64,000 nucleotides of DNA, taken from assembly GCA_026214975.1 (NCBI GenBank), contig CM047815.1, positions 82,356,800 through 82,420,799 of the forward strand, given 5' to 3'. Both the position numbers and the translations under genes were made by a program. This DNA comes from Gentiana macrophylla. Its lineage: Eukaryota; Streptophyta; Magnoliopsida; Gentianales; Gentianaceae. The notes under the pieces were generated by a model that was given only the letters and a program-made list of their open reading frames with translations, was not told the DNA's origin and searched no databases. Shown here piece by piece: positions 12,321-23,113 of the stretch (position 1 is the stretch's first letter; each line of letters begins with the position of its first letter).

Positions 12321-12810
12321 TATATATATACCTCACTTTCATACAAATCATACTTGTGAAGTGAACATGAGCGGGGCGCGCTTCTGCCGCTTCAGGTAAT
12401 CGGAGATATGCATGATGCATGCGAGAAAAATTTCTCACGTTTTGTCTTTTATGTTTTTTTATGTTCTATTTTTCTTGCAAAGACAACTTTCTTTAATTAA
12501 TTTTTACAAGAAATAATATAAATTGCTTGCATGCAGTTGAAGTTGAAGGTGATGTGTATGGAGGTCTTCGAAAGAACCCAAAATCAAATAGTAAAAGCGA
12601 AACACATGAAAGGGAAAGGAAAATGATGAGATATCATCTGCACTCTTTGAAGAAGATTACACGGATGGAGAAGATTACACGGATGAAGATCCAAGAAAAA
12701 AATGTAAGGACGAACCTTGCAAAGACAAGGGCCCAGATTACTGCATTTTTGAAAAAATGTGCGGCGACTGCATTCATGGACATTTCTGCACAGAAATTTA
12801 CACCAAGTGA

Positions 12811-13229
12811 TCAGATATCCATGGACCGATGTTTCCATTTTCATATTAAAATAAGAGCTAGCGTAAAACGGGTTTAAGTTGGCAGTTGGGCGCGCTTACG
12901 CTTGATTCCCATCATTTTCTTTTCATTTCAGGGGAAATTTTCTTTTAATTTCCTCTTAATTAGTTAGTTGTGTGTTGTGCTTTCAATTTCATGTTATTTC
13001 CTTTTGGCGAATATTTGGTTGCTTTTGTTATGTAATATCACAGTAATGACGATCAAATATCTTTATCAATTTCAAAAACCTGTTTGAGTTATATATACTG
13101 TCTCCAAATCTTGTTTCCAATTAAACCCTGTCCCGGCCCTTGAATATTTTTTACTTTTTTAATACTTTTTTTTTCAGAAGATTTCTTTTTACCTTTTTTT
13201 CCTGGCATTGAATTGATCACCATGACTAG
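12811..13229. other. AT-rich spacer
   Basis: Likely 3' flank of the broken peptide gene. No gene or repeat is recognised. Confidence 0.5.
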
Positions 13230-15346
13230 GTAATGCTACCAACACAATCATTCGATCATAACGAGTGACAGAATATGATTTTACATCATTGATCTTTAGA
13301 AATTCTAAATAATTAATCAAGAATGTGATCAGAACTGAATTTGTAGAAGAAGATTAATGAAGATAAACAACACTTAGTTCAATGAAAAATTGGATCAATC
13401 TCAACGGATCCAATTAATGGAAGAACATAAATATTGAAATAAAACGAATAGCTAGGAACTGAATACGATCCCTCATTAACTAAATACTTCAACTTAATTT
13501 GCAAAATGGATCAAAATGCTAGGTGTAGTGTCCGAAAGACAATTATCTAATTGGTTTTATGGCAGAATTAACAATTCATCTTAATTATTATATGCATGAA
13601 TGTTTATAATTAAGACACTACTGAAAACTCTAAGTACATCGTTTATGTAATCACATAACTCAGTGTATGGCTATACACAAGAGGATTGAGTTAGTGAGAT
13701 GTACTTAAAATTAACTTAGTCCGTAGCGTTTATTAATCTGAGTACGGGTCTCAAGATTAATTTGCTAATAATGCGCCGCCTAACACTTTAGGTGTGTGAT
13801 CTTATCCGGATTTGCCGGTAATATGGTACCTAGTGGGACATTTATATATGATGATAATAATATATAGGTGGACCGATTTGATTTGAGTTCTCGATATAAT
13901 TCCGTGGTCGATAAGTCTTATCGAATCACAAGATGATCATATATGGATTAATCTCAATCTGAGGTGATCACGCATAACCGCTTAGACTAGGGTAGAGTTT
14001 GATGTGTTAGTAAGGATCACTTCGCGAAGATGTGGTCCAACACTTCTCGTTGGCTCTATTCTCGGGATGAGTGAGTAGTCTCGTGATAGTGAATGGAAGT
14101 CGGGAAGTAGATTATCACACTTATTTGTTAATATGGTCCGATCGATCCGTGAGTTCATAATATATTAGTTATATACGATCACTGGGGTTAATGGTAAATA
14201 AGGATAAGAGGTTTCAAGGGTTTACGGAATATATAATTAAATAAAGTTATGGAGGATTGGACTATTTAATTTATATATATCAATTAATTAAGTTATCTAT
14301 ATTATTTGAGTTAGATAATTAAAATTAATAGATTGAATATAATTGTTTTTCGGCGAATAATTTTATTTAATTTAATGGAAGAATGCGTGTGACCTATTTT
14401 CTAATATAGGTTTGGCCGCATTTTTCCTTTATTATATATTTGGAAATTTAATTGATATGATAATTATAATATATATGATTAAATTATTTATTTGTTAAAT
14501 AATTTATGGAAGAAGAAAATATTTTGTATATCCTAATTAATTTCTTGATAATTATAATATATGTGATTTATCTATTTGTTTGAAAATGGTTAATTTAATT
14601 GATCTTTTTATATTAATTAATTAAATCTGGATTTATCTTTGGAGGAAAATGATTAATTTAATTGATTTTGTGATTTCTCTCTCTTATATAAAGAGAAATC
14701 ACAAACCTCATATCTCATATCACATATAATACACGACATATTGGGAGGAAAATAGCTTAGAAATTTTGGCTATTTTTCCTTGGGTTTGAGTTTTAGAAAA
14801 TTTCGGGTTTTCTAAGGTAGCATATCGAGGAGGTCCGGCGGCTTGAAACACCATCCACCTGATGTTGCTTGGAGACACACGTTGGAAGACTGTGACTTCT
14901 CATCTAGCTTGGATCTTGGATTGACCTTTGTTCTTGGAGTAATTGCACCATAAAAAAGTTGGTAATCTAAACCCTCTCGTAGGTTTGATCTATTATTTTA
15001 TGTATTTTGGTTGACTAGATCTAGATCTTATACTTTCCGCTGCGTAATCGGGTGGATCTTAGATCCATCCGGCGATATTACATCCTACACAAAGATCCTT
15101 TAAATAAAGAAGAAAAGAAGAGGGGAAAGTCAAAGGTGTTTGATGTGTGTCTCTAAGAGACTCGCATCATGTTAACACCTATTGAATGCCCTGATTACAT
15201 AAACTGAACTCCTAGCTAAAGACATCAAGAAAACATCTAAAACACTTCAATGTCATGTTGCATTAGTGTGGAACTGAAATGCTTGATTTTGGCAGCTGAA
15301 TTTGTGTGAGAAATCCTTCATCTTTATCTAGAAACTGTACGTACAT
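13230..15346 (-). mobile_element. LTR of the decayed minus-strand copia element, containing a second LTR
   Basis: The right edge abuts a polypurine tract on the minus strand (complement of 15347-15358, cttgagggggg type), so this should be the 3' LTR of the element whose coding remnant lies at 15350-17040. The LTR was later split by the insertion at 13524-15089. The left edge is uncertain. Confidence 0.45.
13524..15089 (+). mobile_element. Solo-LTR-like insertion of about 1.57 kb
   Basis: It begins TGTAGTGTCC and ends CATCCTACA, so the ends are TGTAG/CTACA. There is no coding content. The start shares AGTGTCC with the LTR starts of the elements at 1075-2319 and 17125-19057, suggesting related families. 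The flanks ctagg and caaag do not form a convincing target duplication, so the borders may be slightly off. Confidence 0.55.
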
Positions 15347-15349
15347 GGC

Positions 15350-17040
15350 CCCCCTCAAGACGGACAAGAGGAACAAAAAATGTTAGAAACGGGAATTTTG
15401 TGAAGAATATGATAGAAGATAAGTGAATCCAATGCTTTAGTAAGAATATTAGCTAATTGATCATTTGTCAATCATGACCGGAATAAGTTTCACTAGGCCG
15501 GATTGGACTTTTTCTCTTACTATTGATTTGGTGATCAACATACTATAATCATGTCTAGATGTCTTATAGCCTAGATCAATTAAAGTTTATGTTAACTTCC
15601 ATTGCTTGCTAGCTTGTTTCAAACCATAGAGAGACTTGACCAGTTTGCAAACTTTGTTCTTTTCTATTTTAAAACCTCATCTGTTAAATCTCCATGTATA
15701 AAAGCTTTATTTACATCAAATTGATGTAAAAGAAATCCTCTAGCAGCAGCTATGGCTAACTATAATTTGACTATATTCATCTTGGCTACTGGTGAGAATG
15801 TCTCTTCATAGTCTATTCTATAAGTTTGTGTGTATCATTTTTCCACATGTCTGGCCTTGTATCTTTCAACAGGACCATATGGATTATACTTGACTTTATA
15901 TACCCATTTGCATCCTATTGGTTTCTTCCCAGGTGAAAGATCCACGATCTCCCAAGTCTTAGTTGATGTGAGGCGCATATCTCTTTTTGCATGGCATCTA
16001 GCAATTCTTTGTGTAAGATTGTTTGATTATATGTGGTTGGATTTTGAATTGTATCAATTGTCATCAGACAGTGTCTATATATAGTTGCTGTAAAGGTTGC
16101 TAAAATTGATGGAATTGTCCAAGTCCATGGGGTACGTGAGAGGTGCACTTCACTTGATTGCGAACATAATAAGTAACGAATGATGGTGGTTTTTTTGACT
16201 TGCAGATCATCTGATCATATCATTCGTGTTTGTGAGGATTTCTTATGAATGTTGGTGCTCATTTGGATCATTGTTAAGGGTATGTAAAGATGTCGGCTGA
16301 TGTTCCTCATTGAGTTGTTGTGATACACTAGAACATGTACTTTGTACATAATCTTCACCATCATCAGCATGAGAAACATAGGGTACAAATAAAGATAAGA
16401 AAGGTGTCTTAGTAGCGTGGTCATTGGAAAAATCCGTCTCATGAAAAATTACATTCTTAAAGACAAATGATCCCTAGTTTGAGATCAAATAAGGTATAAC
16501 CTTTTTATTACCTTCCTTGCCTAGGTTGATGCATGTCCTAGCTCTAGCATCAAATTTTGTCTGACCATTAGTCAAAGTGGAATAAAAACCCTACATCCAA
16601 AGACTCCAATAGCAGCATAAAAAGAATCTTTATTATTTACATTTGATCTGAGGTTTTAACTTGCAATAATGGCATAGGGACACCGTTGATAAGGTGTGCA
16701 GACTATAAAACACAATTCCCCATAAGTTCAAAGGTAATTTAGCTTGAAATCATAAATCCCTAACAACATGATGAGGAGTTTCAACACAACTTGTTTGATA
16801 TAGTATGTCTTTTTCACTAAAGAAAGCATCATGTTTAAATTCAAGGCCACTTTCTGACCATATGATTTTAATAGTTTTACCAAACTGGTTCAATGCATAA
16901 TTACATTGAAGAAGTTGTTATAACATTTCTAATTTCATCTCTGCCTCTCAATAAGCATGTCCGTGTATAGTTAATTGTCTACATGGTCCTCAAATATCCA
17001 TGTGAACAAGATCAAAGATGTTTTCTATTATAGATGTACT
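15350..17040 (-). mobile_element. Heavily decayed Ty1/copia coding remnant
   Basis: Minus-strand translation with many stops shows copia landmarks in reverse order along the window: NDQLANILTKALDS (RNase H end) near 15440, FDVNKAFIHGDL near 15700, RIDYEETFSPVAKMN near 15810, and PIGCKWVYKVKYNPYGPVER near 15900. Integrase-like debris lies beyond 16150. The 5' part is lost at about 17040, where an unrelated tandem array begins. Confidence 0.75.
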
Positions 17041-17124
17041 TCACCAACCGCCGATTCCGGTTCCCAACCGCCGGTCTGGTTCCTTTTGGCCAGGTCTAGG
17101 TATGCCCACAATTGGCCACATGAC

Positions 17125-18929
17125 TGTTAGGAAATCACTAGTTTAACGCAGCAAAATTTAAAATTTTGATTTCCTTTTCTAGATCGTTCTTCGTTTAATG
17201 CAATAGACACGTTAAGTAGTTTGACGGTTATACCTTGGATGATCTATAAGATCGTCGCTTTGACCGTCAACGGAGAGTAGTACAGTGCGCAAGCAGTCCA
17301 CGCGTCCGGCCTCTATCGTTGATCCACATGAACTCCTCGCCAGAATCCTCCTTGGATTGCTATCGGAAAACTCCGGTTGCTAGACCGGTTTATTTCCTCT
17401 CTCACAAACTCTTTATTGGGAGCTCTCTATTTTACACAAGAACTATAAGCTCTTGCAATTGTGTTGTACAAAAGAGCTTGACATCCACCTGTTATTTATA
17501 GTAAAGGGGGCTTCCCAATCTAGTGTGGAGGAGAAGAAAACATTTTCCCAATAAAATAAGAAAAATATATTTGATTGATTTATCTCATTAATATTCAATA
17601 TCTTATATTAAATATTTCCAATATATTGTCAATATATTATATTGACTATATTTATCTTATTACCATAAATCTATTTTTCAAAATCAATTAATATCTAATA
17701 TTAATATTATGGTAATCTTATTAATTAAATTGCACTACTCAAATGTATCCAATACACTTCAAATAGGAGTCCCTTTTCCACCACTAATTTGGGAATTGAG
17801 ATTTTCTTTAATTAATATAATACTATGATTAATTAATTTGCAAAATACATGTGTATCATATACACACATAATTTTCGAAATTATATGTATCAATATACAT
17901 ATTTAATTAATCAACGTAATTAATATCTTGTATTATATTTATTAATAATAAATAAATACCACCATATTAATTTACCACTATAACATTTATAGTCGTGAGA
18001 TAAACTTTCCTTATTTGGTTATCAACTATAACCACATTTTAATCCGGCTAGATGTTCTTATGTGTGTGACCCGATAGGCTTCCGAATATGTTGTCCGTAG
18101 ACACAAAGTGCAAATTACGAAAATGCCCTTCATACCTAACGATCACGGGATAGCGTCTAACAACACACCGTGACCCCAATCATCGAAAGAGTCAAATGCA
18201 ATGACTACTACCTTTCATGTGAAACAGTTGCCGTGTAACTTACAATCCTACCGCAGTAATAATATCCATACGATCGTATCTCGAGTGTCAATACATTAAC
18301 GATCGTATCTTATAATCTGGATATCATGCTCTCTCGGAATAACACATTTACTCCCACTTTGCAAAGATTCACGAGAGCTAAACATTCCTTAAAAAAAGGT
18401 CATTTCGGATATTCAATCATAATCATAGGATAAGCGATTCTCAGACAAACTAACATGTATACTCCGCATGCTTTAGTATCATACCCAATCACTACCGCAT
18501 GATCGCCCCGTGGATAAGGGAAATCTCAATAGTGTCAAAGCATGACAATCCACACCGTGATGCCATGAAGACTCTGGTCTTAAGGATAATTACACAACCG
18601 CCACATAATTCGACACTTAATGTAAGTGGGTCAGTTTAACGTACGCATTCTCTAATACACGTCCACGCATACCCAAGTGTCTCTACACTTCGATAGAGCG
18701 AGATCTATCCTTCCTTAAAGACAGAAGACATTTAATACGTGCTAGCTTGTTTATACTATCAATGCCCTGCTTAATAGTACATCACCAGAGACATTTAAGT
18801 ATCAAACTTATTAAAGTGATTAGAGATCTCATCAACCATATCGCCTATCATGGTTTCTATATCGAGTTTAATAAGGACGTTATCATATAAGGACGTTATC
18901 ATATAACATATATTCATAATTGGTTCTTT

Positions 18930-18987
<58 letters not shown>

Positions 18988-19057
18988 AAATAGTAGAAAT
19001 GATCCGACCCGGTCGGATCCGGTCCAACCCGATTAGGTTTAGGACACTATTTCATCA
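17125..19057 (-). mobile_element. LTR-like retroelement terminal repeat, copy 2
   Basis: It spans from tgttagg to ttcatca. On the minus strand it reads TGATGAAATAGTGTCC at its start, then a GGTCGGATC-rich stretch as in copy 1 at 1075-2319. The flanks atgac and gtgac match at 4 of 5 positions, consistent with an old target duplication. No coding region is present, so it is probably a solo LTR. It contains an (AT)n run and a 16-bp direct duplication (ggacgttatcatataa) near 18875-18905. Confidence 0.65.
18927..18985. repeat. (AT)n microsatellite
   Basis: A near-perfect AT dinucleotide run of about 55 bases inside LTR copy 2. Confidence 0.9.
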
Positions 19058-20620
19058 GTGACCACCCTCTTGGCTTGACACGTGGCACTTTTTTCTTTTC
19101 AAACATATGTGTTTTTTTTAAATCAAACATGTGCCGTTAGTAGTTTTTGCAGAGAAGGAAAAAAAAAAAGGAAAGACCGACGGATTTGAAGTTGTGTTGT
19201 GTAGTGTATAATGGAAGATGGGCAAGTTTAGCTATAAAATATAACAACATCAAAGAAAATGGCCAAACAAATATCCGCTCCATGAAAATAGTCACGGCGC
19301 TACGATTACTCTCGGGTTTTTTTTATCAAACCTTTGTGGCTTGTTTTTTTTATTAGTCACGTGGCCGTGTGTCATTAGTAGTTTATGCTGAAAAAAAAAA
19401 AAAAAAAAAAAAAAGACCGATGGATCTATTAAGAGCCAAGAGGGTGTGCCCACAAATGGCCACCATCTTGGCTTGACACGTGACACTTTTTTTTTTTCTT
19501 TTCAAACCTATGTTTTTTTAATCAAACGTGTGCCGTTAGTAGTTTGTGCAGAGAAGGAAAAAAAAAAAAAAAAAAACCGACGGATTTGAATTTGTGATGT
19601 GTAGTGTACGATGGAAGATTGGCAAAGTTTAGATATAAAATATAACTAAAAAAATGGTCGAACAAATATCCGCTCCACTAAAATAGTCATGGCGCTACGA
19701 TTACTCTCGGTTTTTTTTTTATCAAACATTTGTGGCTTGTTTTTTTTATTGGCCGCGTGGCCGTGTGCCATTAGTAGTTTGTACTGAAAAGGAAAAAAAA
19801 AGGAAAGACCAATGGATCTATTAAGAGCCAAGAGGGTGTGCCCACAATTAGCCACGTGACACTTTTTTTTTCTTTTCAAACCTATGTTTTTTTTTTAATC
19901 AAACGTGTGCCGTTAGTAGTTTGTGCAGAGAGAAGAAAAAAATGAAAGACCGACGGATTTGAAGTTGTGTTGTGTAGTGTACGATGGAAGATGAGACAAG
20001 TTTAGCTATAAAATACAACAACAAAAAATGGCCGAACAAATATCTCGCGCCACGAAAATAGTCACGACACTACGACGATTTCTTTTTTTTTTATCAAACC
20101 TTTGTGGCTTGTTTTTTTTATATTGGCCATGTGGCCGTGTGCCATTAGTAGTTTGTGCTGAAAAGAAAAAAAAAAAAAAAGAAGGAAAGACCGACGGATT
20201 TCACATTGTGTTGTGTAGTGTACGATGAAAGATGGGTCAATTTTAGCTATAAAATACAACAACAACAACAAAAATGGCCGAACAAATATCCGCGCTATGA
20301 AAATAGTCACGGTGCTACGATTATTCTCGTTTTTTTTATCAAACCATTGTGGCTTGTTTTTTTTATTTATAAAATTAGCCGTGTGTCATTAGTAGTTTGT
20401 GCTAAAAAGGAAAAAAAGAAGAAGGAAAGAGCGACAGATTTCACGTTGTGTTGTGTAATGTACGATGGAAGATGGGTCAAGTTCAGCTAAATTACAACCA
20501 AAAAAAGTAGCCGAACAAATATCTGCGCCACGAAAATAGTCAAGGTGCGACGATTACTTTCGGCACCCTATAAATCATCAATAGCTCTGACGCGCGTAAC
20601 GTGGTGCCAAAAAAGTTATT

Positions 20621-21631
20621 TGATGGTGTGTAAAATTAAATGAAAATTAGTAAAAAAAAATGGTGACAATAATAAAAGGGTAGTGTCAATATAACATGCC
20701 TCTATTTATTATGAGTTTATTTGAAGAATTATTTTTCATATTTGCTCTGACTAGCTATATTGAACTTATTGGTCGTGTAAGAATATGTATGATGTATTTA
20801 TGTGGTTTTTATCGGCTCCACGAAATTAATCACGGCGCCACAATCACTCTTGGCGTCTTATAAATCACTCTTGCCACCACATTAAATGTTATTATTATTT
20901 TGAACAGCATAACGTCGGTGGAACCGACGGCCGTTTGCGTTACGAGCGTCACTAAAATTGACGTTGGAATACCAAATCACTTTTTATATTCTTCAGATCG
21001 TTTGACACGTGGTTTTTTTTTCTTCACCAAATGAATGAGCACGAGATTAATGATGTATTCATTAATGATAAGAAAGAGAAATGCCGTATAGAAAATGAAT
21101 GAAACACATTTTCAAGTATTATATAATGATCCTGAAGCTAAAGAGATTGATTTTATGACATTGTTCTCTCATCGGAGATTTTTTGAACCGTGTAGATTAT
21201 GGTCCGTTTATTGTTTTTCTATAATGATTTTCATTACGTAAAGATCTAAAATTGTAAAGAGATTGATTTTATGACATTGTAGTAACTAATATAACGATAC
21301 ATCGTATTGTGGCAGCAAAGTTTTTTGTAGAGTGGAAACTCTGGTAGGATTCCGAGCAATTCTTTTGGAAGAGAGAGTGATTCACAATCTTCACGTCTCT
21401 TATAAGGAAAAAAATCTCACCTCAAAATCTTAATAAAGAAAAAGATAATGCAGGATATGTTTATGTTGTTTTTCTTTTTCTTTTTTTTTTCTTTTCTTTC
21501 TTTTGTTTAACCGATGTATTCGTGCGTTGGATTTTTTTTGATTATTTATTTTTGACCACGCGATTTATTTCACGTTAGTGATCTATTCTTTAGTATTATC
21601 GTGATGCATTGAACGATTTATGTTGATGCTG
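20621..21631. other. Intergenic stretch, no gene seen
   Basis: AT-rich. A short divergent echo of the 390-bp unit (cacgaaattaatcacggcg) lies near 20835. No coding signal is seen. Confidence 0.5.
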
Positions 21632-22050
21632 AGACACCGCGCACGGTGACCACCTCCGATGTAGACATCACGATGTTATAACATTTAGCGATGCGAGACA
21701 TCACACCGTGAAGCGAGACACGTCAGACATCACGATGTTATAACATTTGACGATCTGCACGACACCGCTGAGAAACGCACAGACACCACATCACTAGTAA
21801 CTAATACAACACTCTATATATGTATAAAGTATAATCGATATACATTTGACGGTTGTCGTCAAGACCGAAACCGTATGAATGTTGGCATGAACCGTGGCGA
21901 TGCACATGCCTTCAAGCTAGATACGTCGGAAAAGGAATGTGTTTTGACTTATTAATGTGGTGCAAATAAAAATAAATAATTCAAAAATACACCACGATGC
22001 GAGACATCGCGAATAAGAGACACGTGAACATCCACCGGTGACATCAATGT
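21632..22050. repeat. Minisatellite related to 1-625, inverted
   Basis: The words gagacatc, cgcgatgcgag, gacaccgc and catcacgatgttataacatttagcgatgcgag are mainly the reverse complement of words in 1-625; for example aaatgtcataatatcgcgatgtctcgc near 515-550 matches inverted. The blocks at about 21632-21800 and 21985-22050 are separated by non-repeat sequence. Confidence 0.7.
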
Positions 22051-22099
22051 CACTGCGTTAATTATATCAATTTGGCTTGTTTGTATTCTATATTTTAGA

Positions 22100-23113
22100 G
22101 CCGGGAATCTAATATGCCCCGTGAATGGAAAAAAGAATTTATCATTACCATGAACCTCCAAGAACAGGTATCATACGGAATGGTAATGAAAAATTCCATT
22201 GCCTACCAAACAAGGTTTGAAAATAAACTGTTAAAATTATTTTCTCAAGATGAATATGATTGATTTTTTTTGTAAAAATAAAAACAGAAGGAGTAAAGAG
22301 GTCTTGGAAGAAAGGGGAGGAGGAAATTAATTAAAAAAAATTAAAAAAGGAAAAACAAACAAATTAAATAGCAGCAAAAACACAAGAACTGCCTTGGATT
22401 TTCTTTTGACTTCCTCTCCTTCTATATTGCGTTACAATTTTTAGCATCTTCTTTAGTGTTTGCCAATTTAATTTACTAATTTTTTTGGTTGCCCAATTTG
22501 CTGATCTCGTAGCAGCCCAGATCAATTGATGCTTTTTCAAAGAGTTAAACTTAACTTCTGAATTTCATTATGAAGTTTTGAGTTTGATTACTGATCTACA
22601 TATTCTTGAAGCTTTACTATTTTTTGAAAGTTGAATATTAGGTCCAGCTGAATTTCCAGCCAAAGATTGGATTTTTGCCTTCTCATCTGGTAGATATTGA
22701 AGATTTTTTCAGTCTTTTTTAAAGGATTTGGTTTTTTCTTAGCTTTTCTAAGTGGAAATATTATGTGGGGTGGGAATAAAATTGCAGCATTATAGTACTC
22801 AAGGGCCAAATTTTGTGAGGTGGGTTCTGGATTTGATGTTGATATCGTGATTGATCAGTAAGGAATCACTAGTTACTCTTGAGTTTATGTTTGATTCCTG
22901 GTCCCTCCATTAAGTTAGGTAGATAAGCAAGGTGGGACCTCGTTAAACTTAGTTCTTGCATTTACTACCCCAAAAAAACACACTTTGTTCTTGCTTTTTG
23001 TGAACGAAAACAACAAAAATTACGGGGCTCAGCCTTTTGATCAATTATCTCAAAATTTCGAGCATTATTGTTGCTTACAGAGGATTCTTGAAGCATTTTA
23101 ATTGTTGGATGAA
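22100..23113 (+). other. Upstream region and probable leader of the myosin gene
   Basis: The interval is AT-rich with no coding domain. The transcription start is not evident. A pyrimidine-rich patch near 22395-22430 (cttttgacttcctctccttct) could be leader. A non-coding first exon is possible but unproven. Confidence 0.35.

Larger units (their letters stand above)
9750..12810 (+). pseudogene. Secreted acidic cysteine-rich peptide gene, interrupted by a solo LTR
   Basis: Exon 1 (9750-9807) encodes MARLSTLAMAAVTLLLVVS, a clear signal peptide. Its last bases continue after the inserted LTR at 12095-12109, ending cag before gtacaa. Exon 2 begins at 12537 after atgcag and keeps phase, giving VEVEGDVYGGLRKN and a charged stretch. 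Near 12615, in an A/G run, the sensible reading moves to another frame. That frame has an acidic segment (DDEISSALFEEDYTDGEDYT), then a tail with six cysteines spaced C-x4-C-x7-C-x5-C-x2-C-x5-C, and a stop at 12808-12810. A signal peptide, acidic pro-region and cysteine-rich tail is the layout of plant secreted peptides. I do not recognise the family. As it stands the gene is disrupted twice. Confidence 0.6.
17060..20620. repeat. Tandem array of about 390-bp units with long A/T runs
   Basis: Each unit has two related halves marked by gtgtgcc(g/a)ttagtagtttgtgc. Copies start near 19124, 19367, 19524, 19763, 19901, 20137 and 20384. Other shared words are ttggcttgacacgtg, gaccgacggattt, ttgtgtagtgtacgatgg and catgaaaatagtcacgg. 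The array already existed when the LTR element at 17125-19057 landed in it: tgcccacaattggccac lies to the left and the matching continuation to the right. Frames here are artefacts. Confidence 0.8.

Noticed and set aside
12527..12877. 116-codon frame starting MHAVEVEGD
   Set aside because: Its first residues are intron and its second half is the wrong frame for the cysteine-rich tail; treated as part of the broken peptide gene.
1075..19057. Copies 1 and 2 as the two LTRs of one giant element
   Set aside because: The interval holds independent nested elements, a host gene and no matching polyprotein; copy 2 has its own near target duplication.
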